Shown here: piece by piece, positions 22,164-32,215 of the stretch | Layout: every line of letters starts with the position of its first letter | How positions within the stretch are numbered: position 1 is the stretch's first letter | Assembly: GCF_900230185.1 (NCBI RefSeq) | Contig: NZ_OCSR01000001.1 | Coordinates: 868,001-932,000, forward strand | DNA from: Burkholderia sp. OK233 | Lineage (GTDB): Bacteria > Pseudomonadota > Gammaproteobacteria > Burkholderiales > Burkholderiaceae | Length of the DNA: 64,000 nt | Reading direction: 5' to 3' | Notes under the pieces: model-generated | What the model was told of the DNA's origin: nothing | What the model saw: the letters and a program-made list of their open reading frames with translations, nothing else | The model's database searches: none | Program-made: the position numbers and the translations under genes

Positions 22164-22937
22164 TCACAAGCTCAGCCAGGCGAAACCTTCATCCTGAGAA
22201 GCGACCACCACTTCGGTCGGCGCGGCACCCAGCACACCCGCCATGGCAGCCTGCGCCAGTTCCGGCGAGTTGTTCTGCTGGCTCAGATGCGCGGCCACCA
22301 GATGGCGCAGGCGCGAACGATCGAGCGAGGCCAGGATTTCGGCCGCAGCTTCGTTGTTCAGATGCCCATGATTGCCACCGATACGCGCCTTCAGCGATTG
22401 GGGATACCGGCTACCCGCCAGCATCCGCACATCGTGATTGCATTCGAGCACCAGCGCGTCGCAGCCGCTCAGCACCGCGCTGATGTGCGGCGTGGAGGTG
22501 CCGACGTCGGTCAGCACGCCAAGCCGGCTCGCGCCGTTGGAGAGCACGTACTGCAGCGGCTCGCGGGCGTCGTGAGGCACGGTGTAAGGGAGAATGCTGA
22601 GGTCGCCGATCGCTACCGCTTCGTCGCCCCACAACACCTGCAGGTCGACGTCGGCTTCGTCGGCACCCACCGCGCGGGCGGTGCCCCAGCTCATGTACAA
22701 CGGAATCGACCACTTGCGCGCCAGCGTCAGCGCGCTGCCAATGTGGTCGCTGTGTTCATGTGTAATCAGAATGGCGTCGAGACCCTCGACGCCTGCGCCG
22801 AGCCGCGTTAGACGCCGCTCGACTTCCTTGGCCGAAAAACCGCAATCGAGCAGAACGCGCGTGGTGGTCGCGCCGCTTTGCGCTTCCACCAGCAAGGCAT
22901 TGCCTTCACTGCCGCTGCCGAGACTGGCGAAGCGCAC
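22164..22937 (-). CDS. metallo-beta-lactamase fold hydrolase, YycJ/WalJ-like
   Basis: A 257-residue MBL-fold protein with the metal motif HEHSDH (60-65), LTDVGTST and LECNHD, and the C-terminal VAAHLSQQNNSPELA. The pattern matches the YycJ/WalJ branch, proposed to act as 5' nucleases; the substrate here is unknown. It begins 7 bp after the bamC stop, so they are probably cotranscribed. This pairing of bamC with an MBL gene is typical for Burkholderia relatives as far as I recall. Confidence 0.87.
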   Translation of the reverse strand: MRFASLGSGSEGNALLVEAQSGATTTRVLLDCGFSAKEVERRLTRLGAGVEGLDAILITHEHSDHIGSALTLARKWSIPLYMSWGTARAVGADEADVDLQVLWGDEAVAIGDLSILPYTVPHDAREPLQYVLSNGASRLGVLTDVGTSTPHISAVLSGCDALVLECNHDVRMLAGSRYPQSLKARIGGNHGHLNNEAAAEILASLDRSRLRHLVAAHLSQQNNSPELAQAAMAGVLGAAPTEVVVASQDEGFAWLSL

Positions 22938-22944
22938 AGCCCGC

Positions 22945-24084
22945 TTAGTTCAGTTGCGCGTGCAGCAACGTCACGATGCGCTGCGCGTCGGACGAGTTAT
23001 CCACCTGCCCGTTCGCATCCAGCACCGCCACCTGCGTCACGGTGTCGCCCTTCGAGCGCACGTTGACGAGGAATTCCTGACCCGGCTTCTTCGACGAATT
23101 GCCGCTGTAGAACAGCTTGCCGAAGAGCCCTTCCTTCTTCAGCTCCTGCATCGAGTCCGCGTAACGCACGTAGTAGATGCCTTTCGCGCGGTCGCGGTTG
23201 TCGACGGTAAAGTTGGTGCGGTCGAGCGCAAGGCCTACGCGCAACCATGCGCGGTCGAACGATTCCTGCAGGTCGAGCGTCGATGCGCCCGCGCTCTGGT
23301 CGATCGTGGCCGGCGCGGTGGCTGAACGGGCATCGGTCAGGAGTTGCTTCGATTGTGCTTCGGTGAGGCCGAACTTCTGCATCAGCTTGGTCAGGAACAG
23401 CGCTTCCAGTGCCGGATCGCGCGGACGCTCTTCCCAGCGCGACGACGTCTTGTCCTGGCCCGTCAGCATTTCTTCCATCGCGCTATGCGTGATCGAGATG
23501 TCCGTTGTCTCAGCCGGGCCGCGCGACACAAGCGTGCGGAAGCTGTCACGGGTGCCCGACGAGTAAGCGAAGTCGATCACCTTGCCGACCGTGCGACGGA
23601 ACCAGTCGTCCGGAATATTGGCGCGGTTTTCAGCCCAGTCGGTGGTCATGATGCCCGTGGCCGGCGCATCGGTTTTCAGCGCGAAGCCGTTTTCCTGCCA
23701 GAACTCCTGCAGCTGCGGCCACAGTTGTTCCGGCGTGCGGCCGTCGACTACCAGCCAGCGACGATCGCCGTCACGCTCGATGTGCATGCCCAGCGGATCC
23801 TGTGCACTCGGCTGGCCTTCGGTGGAATTACCCGCTGCCGTGACCGCGCGTTGCTGCGCGCCGCCCAACGCCAGATTGGCCGGCGGCGCCACGTAGCGCT
23901 GATCGGTCGGTGTGGTGCTCAGATCGCCCGGAACGGCGAGCGGCGGTGCGCTGCCCGCGCCTTTGTAGTTGACGCGGTCGGAGGCGAACCAGTCGTTCAG
24001 CGTGTCACAGCCGGCGAGCGTTACCAGGGCAAGCGCCAGCGCCGCCATGCGGGTTGCGTGGAGGGAAAGTGCGGAACGTTTCAT
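22945..24084 (-). CDS. bamC: BamC, outer-membrane assembly lipoprotein
   Basis: A 379-residue BAM complex lipoprotein. The signal peptide ends LAGC with the lipidated Cys26. The N-terminal unstructured segment (DRVNYKGAGSAPPLAVPGDL) is the part that binds BamD in the family, and two helix-grip domains follow. It is 129 bp downstream of dapA, the same dapA-bamC arrangement as in E. coli. A second BAM gene, bamB, is elsewhere in the window. Confidence 0.94.
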   Translation of the reverse strand: MKRSALSLHATRMAALALALVTLAGCDTLNDWFASDRVNYKGAGSAPPLAVPGDLSTTPTDQRYVAPPANLALGGAQQRAVTAAGNSTEGQPSAQDPLGMHIERDGDRRWLVVDGRTPEQLWPQLQEFWQENGFALKTDAPATGIMTTDWAENRANIPDDWFRRTVGKVIDFAYSSGTRDSFRTLVSRGPAETTDISITHSAMEEMLTGQDKTSSRWEERPRDPALEALFLTKLMQKFGLTEAQSKQLLTDARSATAPATIDQSAGASTLDLQESFDRAWLRVGLALDRTNFTVDNRDRAKGIYYVRYADSMQELKKEGLFGKLFYSGNSSKKPGQEFLVNVRSKGDTVTQVAVLDANGQVDNSSDAQRIVTLLHAQLN

Positions 24085-24213
24085 GAGGTCCTTCGTGATG
24101 CTGGAACGCGGTGCCTGGTTCGGTGTGCCGGGAACGTGGGCTGGATCGACGTCGGTTAAGGGAATGCCGGTGGCTGGCTTTCTTGAGCGCTGGGAGTGCG
24201 GGGTCGAGTCCGC

Positions 24214-25128
<915 letters not shown>

Positions 25129-25171
25129 GAAACGCCATGAATTTGATCAGGTAAACCGCGATTGTAGCGGA

Positions 25172-25783
25172 TTAGCCAGCCAGCTCGTAACAAGGCGGGG
25201 GTGCCGCCTCTGCGCGCTCGGCTGAGCGATCCGCCTCCATAATTGCGCATATCCGCTGGACGTAAGCCGGGCGCGGCTGCGCGAGAAATCCGTCTTGAAA
25301 TGCGACCACACGGAGGTGGCCGCGCACCGCCTCGAGCAGCTCGCCGGGCGCAAGCAAAAACGCCGGGTTAGACGGTTTGCCGACCCTTTCGTTGCCTTGC
25401 GCGAAGGTCTCGTAAACCAGTACGCCGCCAGGCGCGAGCGAGCGCAAAAGCTGCGGAAACAGCGGCCGGTGCAGGTAGTTCGTGACCACAATCGCGGCGA
25501 ATTTGGCGTCGGCAGGCAAGGGCCATGCAGCGCCTTCGATGTCGGCCGCGAGCGTGGTAATGCGCGGATCGTCGCGCATCAGATCCAGCGCAGCCGCATC
25601 GCGGTCGAGCGCGGTCACCGGATGGCCCAGCGATGCAAAGAACCGCGCATGCCGCCCGGCCCCCGACGCCACGTCGAGCACCACGCCGCCCGCCGCGACC
25701 AGATGCGCCCAGTGGCACACCCAGCGCGACGGCTCGCCGTTTCCGTGCGAGGAGCCGTCCGACATGACAACGGGAGTGCTCAT
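25172..25783 (-). CDS. class I SAM-dependent methyltransferase
   Basis: About 203 residues. The SAM-binding motif I is VLDVASGAGRHARFFA, followed by an acidic residue in VTALDRD and LAPGGVLVYETFAQG. This resembles TehB/methyltransferase type 11-12 proteins; no substrate can be assigned. The start is set at 25783 (MSTPVVMSD); a GTG just before it and an ATG at 25765 are alternatives. It lies 16 bp after trpS and 43 bp before dapA. Confidence 0.82.
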   Translation of the reverse strand: MSTPVVMSDGSSHGNGEPSRWVCHWAHLVAAGGVVLDVASGAGRHARFFASLGHPVTALDRDAAALDLMRDDPRITTLAADIEGAAWPLPADAKFAAIVVTNYLHRPLFPQLLRSLAPGGVLVYETFAQGNERVGKPSNPAFLLAPGELLEAVRGHLRVVAFQDGFLAQPRPAYVQRICAIMEADRSAERAEAAPPPCYELAG

Positions 25784-25799
25784 CACTTCAGCGCGCCGC

Positions 25800-27002
25800 T
25801 CAGTTGTACGACAGGCCCATCGCCTCGCGCACGTCGCGCATCGTTTCCGTGGCGAACTTGCGGGCCTTGTCGCAGCCGTCGGCGACGATCGCGCGCAACA
25901 GCGACGGATCGTCCATGTACTTCTGCGCGCGCTCGAGCATCGGCTGCTGCTCGCGCAGAATGCCTTCGATCACGGGCTGCTTGCACTCGAGACAACCGAT
26001 ACCCGCGCTTCGGCAGCCCTTCTGCGCCCACTCGTGCGTAGCTTCGTCCGTGTAGACCTGATGCAGTTGCCACACCGGGCACTTGTCCGGATCACCCGGA
26101 TCGGTGCGGCGCACGCGTGCCGGATCGGTCGGCATGGTGCGGACCTTCTTCGTGATCGTTTCCGCGTCTTCGCGCAGACCGATCGTGTTGCCGTACGACT
26201 TCGACATCTTCTGGCCGTCCAGACCCGGCATGCGCGACGCCTCGGTCAGCATCGCCTGCGGTTCGACCAGAATGATCTTGCGTGACCCTTCGAGGTAGCC
26301 GAACAGACGCTCGCGGTCGCTCATCGACAGGCTCTGCGATTCCTGCAACATCGCCCGTGCCTGTTCGAGTGCTTCGTCGTCGCCTTCCTGCTGATAGGCG
26401 TTGCGCAGTTCGTGATAAAGCTTGGCGCGCTTACCGCCCAGCTTCCTGGCCGCTTCATTCGCCTTCTCTTCGAAGCCCGGTTCGCGGCCGTACAGATAGT
26501 TGAAGCGGCGCGCGATTTCCCGCGTCATTTCGACGTGTGGCACCTGATCTTCGCCAACCGGCACGAGCGAGCCGCGGTACAGCAGAATGTCCGCCGCCAT
26601 CAGCACCGGATAGCCGAGGAAACCGTAGGTGGACAGATCCTTGTCCTTCAGCTTTTCCTGCTGCTCCTTGTAGGTCGGCACGCGTTCGAGCCAGCCGAGC
26701 GGCGTACTCATGCCGAGCAGCAGCGCCAGTTCCGCATGTTCGGGCACCTTGCTCTGGATGAAAAGCGTAGCCTGCGCCGGATCGATGCCCGAGGCGAGCC
26801 AGTCGATCAGCACGTCCCACACGTTCTTTTCGATCACTTCGGGCGTTTCGTAGTGCGTCGTCAGCGCGTGCCAGTCGACCACGCAGAAGAAACACGGGTA
26901 TTCGGACTGCAGCCGCACCCAGTTTTTCAGCACGCCGTGATAGTGGCCGAGGTGCAGCGACCCGGTGGGCCGCATGCCGGAGAAGATACGGTCTGGGAAC
27001 AT
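25800..27002 (-). CDS. trpS: tryptophanyl-tRNA synthetase
   Basis: A class I synthetase of 400 residues. The HIGH-type motif is HLGH (17-20) and KMSKS is at 265-269. It is about 65 residues longer than E. coli TrpS because of a charged insertion around residues 175-240, between the dimer region and KMSKS. A charged insertion here is common in beta-proteobacterial homologues as far as I recall. It starts 6 bp after the M50 protease gene. Confidence 0.96.
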   Translation of the reverse strand: MFPDRIFSGMRPTGSLHLGHYHGVLKNWVRLQSEYPCFFCVVDWHALTTHYETPEVIEKNVWDVLIDWLASGIDPAQATLFIQSKVPEHAELALLLGMSTPLGWLERVPTYKEQQEKLKDKDLSTYGFLGYPVLMAADILLYRGSLVPVGEDQVPHVEMTREIARRFNYLYGREPGFEEKANEAARKLGGKRAKLYHELRNAYQQEGDDEALEQARAMLQESQSLSMSDRERLFGYLEGSRKIILVEPQAMLTEASRMPGLDGQKMSKSYGNTIGLREDAETITKKVRTMPTDPARVRRTDPGDPDKCPVWQLHQVYTDEATHEWAQKGCRSAGIGCLECKQPVIEGILREQQPMLERAQKYMDDPSLLRAIVADGCDKARKFATETMRDVREAMGLSYN

Positions 27003-27008
27003 GGTTAT

Positions 27009-27671
27009 TTAGAAAAGCGAAACAAGTGGAGTCAGAATTGCGGTAATCGCACCGTAGCCGAGCGTCACGAGCGGGCTGAGCCAATAGCGCGTGAGCGTGC
27101 CCGTCATGACGAGCGCCATCACGATGAAAAAGCCGTACGGTTCGAGGCGCGACAGCGCGATCGATTGCCGCGGCGGCAACAGCGCCATCAGCACGCGGCC
27201 GCCGTCGAGCGGAGGCAGCGGAAACAGGTTGAGCACGCCGAGTACGAGATTCACGCCGACGCCGGCTGCCGCCATGCGCGTGAAGAAAGGCTCGTCAATC
27301 CCGCCCACGGCAAGAGCGACGCCGACCAGACCCCACACCAGCGCCTGCACGAAATTGCAGGCCGGCCCGGCGGCCGCGACCCACAGGCTGCCCCAACGCG
27401 GATTGCGCAGATTGCCGAAGGCGACCGGCACGGGCTTCGCGTAACCGAACATGAACGCGCCGCTGGTGGCGAAGTACAACAGCAAGGGAATCGCGATCGT
27501 GCCGAGCGGATCGATGTGCCGCATCGGATTGACGGAGACGCGGCCGAGCACGTACGCAGTGTTGTCGCCGAGCCAGCGCGCGACGTAGCCATGCGCGGCT
27601 TCATGCAGCGTGATCGCGAAAATCACCGGCAACGCGTAAACCGCAATGGTCTGTATCAGGGAAGAATCCAT
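27009..27671 (-). CDS. site-2 protease family M50 membrane metalloprotease
   Basis: A 220-residue protein with about six membrane segments. The zinc motif HEAAH is at 23-27 and the second motif NLFPLPPLDG at 148-157. There is no PDZ domain, so it belongs to the compact Rip-like M50 group rather than RseP. The substrate is unknown. It sits between the Sua5-type gene (47 bp) and trpS (6 bp), an arrangement common in proteobacteria. Confidence 0.9.
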   Translation of the reverse strand: MDSSLIQTIAVYALPVIFAITLHEAAHGYVARWLGDNTAYVLGRVSVNPMRHIDPLGTIAIPLLLYFATSGAFMFGYAKPVPVAFGNLRNPRWGSLWVAAAGPACNFVQALVWGLVGVALAVGGIDEPFFTRMAAAGVGVNLVLGVLNLFPLPPLDGGRVLMALLPPRQSIALSRLEPYGFFIVMALVMTGTLTRYWLSPLVTLGYGAITAILTPLVSLF

Positions 27672-27718
27672 AACTCGCTATTGTAACAACGCGATTGCGT
27701 GCGTCTGTCCGCTTTCAT

Positions 27719-28354
27719 TCATGCCGTCTCTTCGAGACCGAAAGGCGCGAGAGAACCGCGCCCTGGCCGGACCAGCACCGGCTCGGCGCCGGTCAGATCG
27801 ATCACGGTGGACGGCTCGCACACACAGGGGCCGCCGTCGATCACCAGGTCCAACTGTTTCTCGAGCCGTTCGCGGATTTCTTCCGGGTCGTTCAGCGGCT
27901 GGGTTTCGCCCGGCATGATCAGTGTGGAGCCGAGCAACGGCTGGCCGAGTTCTTCGAGTATTGCCAGCGTGATCGCGTGCTCCGGCACCCGCAGGCCGAT
28001 GGTCTTGCGCGACGGGTGTGACAGGCGGCGCGGCACCTCTTTGGTGGCCTGCAGCACAAAAACGTAAGGGCCCGGCGTGACCGATTTGATCAGCCGGTAC
28101 TGCCGGTTGTCGACCATCGCAAAGTTCGACAACTCCGAGAGATCGCGCACCAGCAGCGACAACAAAGCCTTCTCGTCGAGCCCGCGAATCCGCCGCAGGC
28201 GCTCAACCGCGTCCTTGTCGTCGAGATGGCAGGCGAGCGCGTAGCTCGAATCCGTCGGCAACGCGACGACGCCGCCGTCGTTGATGATCTGTACGGCCTG
28301 TTTGACGAGGCGCGGCTGCGGGTTATCCGGATGAAGCCGAAAGTATTGGGACAT
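27719..28354 (-). CDS. Sua5/YciO/YrdC-type protein
   Basis: A 211-residue YrdC-domain protein. GGVVALPTDSSYALACHLDDKDAVERL resembles the L-threonylcarbamoyladenylate synthase core, and the C-terminal AEPVLVRPGRG is a YciO-like ending. The family includes enzymes making threonylcarbamoyl-AMP for t6A37 of tRNA, but YciO-type members have low or uncertain activity. I favour the YciO branch because it lacks the Sua5 C-terminal domain. It lies 131 bp after the PHP gene. Confidence 0.85.
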   Translation of the reverse strand: MSQYFRLHPDNPQPRLVKQAVQIINDGGVVALPTDSSYALACHLDDKDAVERLRRIRGLDEKALLSLLVRDLSELSNFAMVDNRQYRLIKSVTPGPYVFVLQATKEVPRRLSHPSRKTIGLRVPEHAITLAILEELGQPLLGSTLIMPGETQPLNDPEEIRERLEKQLDLVIDGGPCVCEPSTVIDLTGAEPVLVRPGRGSLAPFGLEETA

Positions 28355-28485
28355 TTTGACTAACGGTGGCTACGTGTGGAGGTGCACGAAAACTCGGATG
28401 GGCAGTCGGGCGGAGGATCGGGCGAACGCACGTTCGTCGGACAAGGACGTGCGCGCATATCGTGCCGCCGCGGCACGGCGCGCGA

Positions 28486-29316
28486 TCACAGCCAGCGTTC
28501 CCAGACGGGCTTGAGATCGGAAGGCAGCGGCGGCAGCGTGCCGAGATCGACACGGCCTTCGCCGGGTGCATGGAAGTCGGAACCGCGCGAGGCTTCGAAG
28601 CCGAAGCGGCGCGCAACATCCGCGTATTCGCGGTACTGATCCGGCGTGTGGCTGCCCGTCACCACTTCGATCGCTTTACCGCCGAGGTCGATGAATTCGG
28701 CAAAAAACGCGTCGAATTCGACCGGCGAGTAGGCATAGCGCCCCGGGTGCGCGATGATCGCCTCGCCGCCGGCGGCCTGAATCCAGCCAACCGCGTCCGC
28801 CAGTTTCGCCCAGCGATGCGACACGTAGCCGGGCTTGCCGTCGCCGAGATAGCGGGTGAACACGTCCTGCGTCGAGCTGGCGTAGCCGTTTTCGACCATG
28901 AAACGCGCGAAGTGCGTGCGCGAAATCATGTCCGGGTTCGAGACGTATTTGAGCGCGCCTTGATAGGCGTCGGGAATGCCGAGCGTGGCCAACTGCTCGC
29001 CGATGGCTTCGGCGCGCGCCGCGCGGCCGTTGCGGGTACGCGCCAGACCGTCGATCAGGATCGAACTGGTCGGATCGACGCCGAGCCCGACGATGTGCAC
29101 CGTGCGCGACGCCCACGTGACCGAAATTTCGACGCCGTTCAGGTAGCCCATGCCGAGCGCCTCAGCAGCGCTGCGTGCTTCATGCTGGCCACCCAGTTCG
29201 TCGTGGTCGGTCAACGCCCACAGTGTCACGCCGCCCGCGTGCGCGCGGCGCGCGACATCGGCCGGCGCGAACTGGCCGTCGGAAACGGTAGAGTGACAGT
29301 GGAGGTCGGCGTTCAT
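28486..29316 (-). CDS. PHP-domain phosphoesterase, RNase AM/TrpH-like
   Basis: A 276-residue PHP protein. The first metal motif is DLHCHS (residues 4-9, His6 and His8), and ALTDHDELGG and a late GSDFHAPGE follow. This matches the YciV/RNase AM group, 5'-3' exonucleases on short RNA that also release 5'-phosphate from pAp; the substrate is inferred. The start MNADLHCHS is chosen because conservation begins there; a GTG at 29340 is also in frame. Confidence 0.88.
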   Translation of the reverse strand: MNADLHCHSTVSDGQFAPADVARRAHAGGVTLWALTDHDELGGQHEARSAAEALGMGYLNGVEISVTWASRTVHIVGLGVDPTSSILIDGLARTRNGRAARAEAIGEQLATLGIPDAYQGALKYVSNPDMISRTHFARFMVENGYASSTQDVFTRYLGDGKPGYVSHRWAKLADAVGWIQAAGGEAIIAHPGRYAYSPVEFDAFFAEFIDLGGKAIEVVTGSHTPDQYREYADVARRFGFEASRGSDFHAPGEGRVDLGTLPPLPSDLKPVWERWL

Positions 29317-29419
29317 CTTTGTCTTGAGAAGGTTCTGCACTCATTTTACTGCAACGCAGTAAATGGCCGCAGGGCTATCTCGCGATAATGGCCCGCGCGC
29401 CGAAACCCTTTTGCAAGGT

Positions 29420-30304
29420 TCAGGCGCAGAAGCCCTCGATCAGCGCGGCTACCTGCTCGGGCTGGTCGTGATGCACCATATGCCCTGCTTCGTCGATGAT
29501 CTTCTCGCGCCAGTTCGGAAAAGCCTGGAAGCGCGCCTTGAACTCGTCGAGCGGAATCTCGCCGGCAATCTGTGCGAGCGTGGGTGAGTTGGCGGCCTCG
29601 ACGTGCAGCACTTTCGCCGTGACCTTGCGCCAGACGGCCATCACTTCGTCGAGGCGGTACAGCGTCGGCCCGCGCAGTTTGTGCGCCGGATCGGCGAGCA
29701 GCATGAAGCGCCCTTCTCCGTCCGGCTTGGACCAATGCTGCGCGAGGAACTCCGCGCGCGGCGGAATGAGGCGCGGGTTGGTCTTGATCAGACGGCCGGC
29801 GACGTCGTCCAGCGACGTGTAGCGCTTCAATTGCGGCGGATCGCGCAACTCATCGAGCCAGTTGCGCAGGCGCCTGGGCGCTTGCGCCGAGTGCGACGGC
29901 GCGAGACCAAAGCCTTCCAGATCGACCACGCGCCGTACCCGCTCCGGCCGCACGCCCGCATACAGGCAGGCGATGTTCGCGCCCATGCTGTGGCCGACCA
30001 GACTGACTTCGCCGGTCGGCGCATAGTGGTCGAGCAACGCGTCCAGGTCGCCGAGGTAATCCTGGATCCAGTAGTTGCCGCCGCCGCGTTCGGCGACCGG
30101 CCAGTCCGACAGGCCGAAGCCGCGCATATCGGGAGCAATCACCTGCCAGTCGCCGCCCAACGCGTCAACGACGAACTGGAACGATGCCGCCACGTCCATC
30201 CAGCCGTGCAGCATGAAGAGCATCGGCGCATCCGGATTGCCCCAGCGCCGCACGTGCAGACGGATGCCGCGTACGGCGACGAATTCAGACCTGGATATAT
30301 TCAT
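29420..30304 (-). CDS. alpha/beta-fold hydrolase
   Basis: A 294-residue serine hydrolase. The oxyanion-hole HGW is at 33-35, the nucleophile elbow GHSMG at 104-108 (Ser106), and the catalytic His lies in EAGHMVHHDQ near the C-terminus. No signal peptide is seen, so it is probably cytosolic. The substrate is unknown. The start MNISRSEFVAVRGIRL marks the onset of conservation; upstream in-frame sequence looks non-coding. Confidence 0.87.
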   Translation of the reverse strand: MNISRSEFVAVRGIRLHVRRWGNPDAPMLFMLHGWMDVAASFQFVVDALGGDWQVIAPDMRGFGLSDWPVAERGGGNYWIQDYLGDLDALLDHYAPTGEVSLVGHSMGANIACLYAGVRPERVRRVVDLEGFGLAPSHSAQAPRRLRNWLDELRDPPQLKRYTSLDDVAGRLIKTNPRLIPPRAEFLAQHWSKPDGEGRFMLLADPAHKLRGPTLYRLDEVMAVWRKVTAKVLHVEAANSPTLAQIAGEIPLDEFKARFQAFPNWREKIIDEAGHMVHHDQPEQVAALIEGFCA

Positions 30305-30389
30305 GAACGACGCGCCCGAAAAAAGAATGGTCGTTCGATTATAACGAGATAGCCGAACGATGCGTGGGGCCAGGCTATGGAAAAAGGCT

Positions 30390-31319
30390 TCAGTTGCCCG
30401 AGGCCTGAGTGGCCTGAGTGGCCGGCGGGGCCGGCTGCTCAGCGTCGAGGCCAGCCAGGGCGACCAGCGCGGCCAGTTCGGCCTCGTCGAAACCGGCGTC
30501 GCGCCGCGCCTCGAAATTGAACGGACCTCGTAATTTCGGTGCGTGATACTGGTCGGCGAGGCGCGTATAGGCGGCATGCGGATCGAGGCCGCCCTCGTCG
30601 CACAGATGGCGGAACCAGCGGTTGCCGATCAGGACATGACCGATTTCGTCGCGCAGGATCACGTCGAGAATGGCTGCGGACGCCTGGTCGCCCGCTTGCT
30701 GCAGGCGGGCGCGGATCGGTGGCGAGGCGTCGAGGCCGCGTGCTTCGAGGGTGCGCGGCACCAGTGCCATGCGCGCCAGCACGTCGGCACGGGTGCGCTC
30801 GCACATGTCCCAGAGGCCGTCGTGTGCGGGAAAATCGCCGTAGGCATGGCCGAACTCCGCAAGCCGCGCAACCAACAGCGAGAAGTGATGCGCCTCTTCG
30901 GCAGCGACTTTGAGCCAGTCGGTGTAGAACGCGGCGGGCATGCCGGCAAAGCGCCAGACGGCGTCGAGCGCGAGGTTGATGGCATTGAATTCGATGTGCG
31001 CCAGCGCGTGCAGCAAAACAGCTCGCCCTTCGGGCGATTGCATGCTGCGGCGCTTCAGTTTGCGCGGATCGACCAGTTCGGGACGTGCGGGACGGCCCGG
31101 CAGATCGGTCGGCTCGGCGAGTTCGAGGTCCGCGAAGCATGCGAGGCTGCCGTCGAGCGCCGCGGCGTATAACGCGCGTGTCGCGGCTGCCTTGGTTGCC
31201 GGGTCGATTTCGCGCAATGCGGCCAGCGCCGCGGTGCGCGCGCAGTTCGCGCGATTCGGGTAATGCTCAGGATTCGATATCGGCGGAGCGGGCGGAACGG
31301 ACGGAGCAGCGGAAATCAT
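30390..31319 (-). CDS. DUF455 ferritin-like protein
   Basis: A protein of about 309 residues with a ferritin-like di-iron pattern: HIEFNAINLALD, EEAHHFSLLVARL and RDEIGHVLIG supply the expected Glu/His ligands. DUF455 has weak similarity to MiaE-type tRNA hydroxylases; the function is not established. The start is ambiguous: ATG 31319 is used here, but 31367 is also in frame and neither has a strong ribosome site. The C-terminus ends in a short Ala/Thr/Gln repeat (ATQATQASGN). It leads the minus-strand group toward trpS. Confidence 0.85.
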   Translation of the reverse strand: MISAAPSVPPAPPISNPEHYPNRANCARTAALAALREIDPATKAAATRALYAAALDGSLACFADLELAEPTDLPGRPARPELVDPRKLKRRSMQSPEGRAVLLHALAHIEFNAINLALDAVWRFAGMPAAFYTDWLKVAAEEAHHFSLLVARLAEFGHAYGDFPAHDGLWDMCERTRADVLARMALVPRTLEARGLDASPPIRARLQQAGDQASAAILDVILRDEIGHVLIGNRWFRHLCDEGGLDPHAAYTRLADQYHAPKLRGPFNFEARRDAGFDEAELAALVALAGLDAEQPAPPATQATQASGN

Positions 31320-31627
31320 GGCAACCAGGTTGGCAAAGGGAACGGCAACAGGCAGGACGGGAGGCACGGCGGTCGCTTAAGCTGGCCGCCGGACAGCTTA
31401 CGGCACCGCCGAGCGGCCTAACCACACAACCGTTTACAATACTCGATTCGACCATCTCGCGCGCTTATGGCGCGGGGCCGGCAGGACAACCCGGTTCATC
31501 AGGGCTTTTTCGGGCGCTTTTTTGGCATTTGGCTTTAGCGGCCCCATTTAGCTGCCCCATTTCATAACCGGTTTCGCAGCCCCGGCCCGCCCGCACAGCG
31601 TGTAGCGACCGATCAAGAGGAGACAGC
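31320..31627. other. divergent intergenic region
   Basis: 308 bp between DUF455 (minus) and the carbonic-anhydrase-like gene (plus). A TACAAT at 31435-31440 (plus) could be a -10 box but lacks a good -35, and lies 190 bp before the gene. If the DUF455 gene starts at 31367 the gap is shorter. No other gene is seen. Confidence 0.4.
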
Positions 31628-32152
31628 GTGACAATTTACAAGCTTGGCGAAGCAGCCCCGACCATCCATGAAAGCGTGTTCGTCGCGGATTCGGCGAACA
31701 TTATCGGCAACGTGACGCTCGAGGAAAATTCAAGCGTCTGGTTCGGTGCGACGCTTCGCGGCGACAACGAGCCGATCACCCTCGGCGCCGGCAGCAACGT
31801 CCAGGAAAACGCGGTACTGCACACCGACCCGGGCTTCCCGCTGACGATCGAGCCGAATGTGACGATCGGCCACCAGGTCATGCTGCACGGCTGCACGATC
31901 AAGGAAGGCTCGCTGATCGGAATTCAGGCCGTGGTCTTGAATGGAGCGGTAATCGGCCGCAACTGTCTGGTCGGAGCGGGCGCCATCGTCACTGAAGGCA
32001 AAGTGTTTCCCGACAATTCGCTGATTCTCGGCGCGCCCGCCAAAGTGGTGCGCGAACTGACCGAGACGGACATCGTCAATATGCAGCGCGGCACGGCAAG
32101 TTATGCCGAGCGCCGCGAATATTTCAAGGCGCAGCTCGTGCGTATCGGCTAA
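31628..32152 (+). CDS. gamma-class carbonic anhydrase-like hexapeptide protein
   Basis: A 174-residue left-handed beta-helix protein of the PaaY/YrdA/CaiE group. Hexapeptide repeats run through most of the chain (IGNVTLEENSSVWFGATLRG). The three metal-ligand histidines are His65, His82 and His87. Many relatives bind Zn but have low or no carbonic anhydrase activity, so the reaction is uncertain. It starts with GTG preceded by GAGGAG. Confidence 0.9.
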   Translation: MTIYKLGEAAPTIHESVFVADSANIIGNVTLEENSSVWFGATLRGDNEPITLGAGSNVQENAVLHTDPGFPLTIEPNVTIGHQVMLHGCTIKEGSLIGIQAVVLNGAVIGRNCLVGAGAIVTEGKVFPDNSLILGAPAKVVRELTETDIVNMQRGTASYAERREYFKAQLVRIG

Positions 32153-32215
32153 TCAGCCGGGCGCGCGGCGCGCACGGCGCAGCATCAGGCTGCGTCATTC
32201 GACCGAGGAAAAGTT

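Noticed and set aside
30399..30428. Tandem GGCCTGAGT copies at the end of the DUF455 gene
   Set aside because: They encode the Ala/Thr/Gln tail and are simple coding redundancy.
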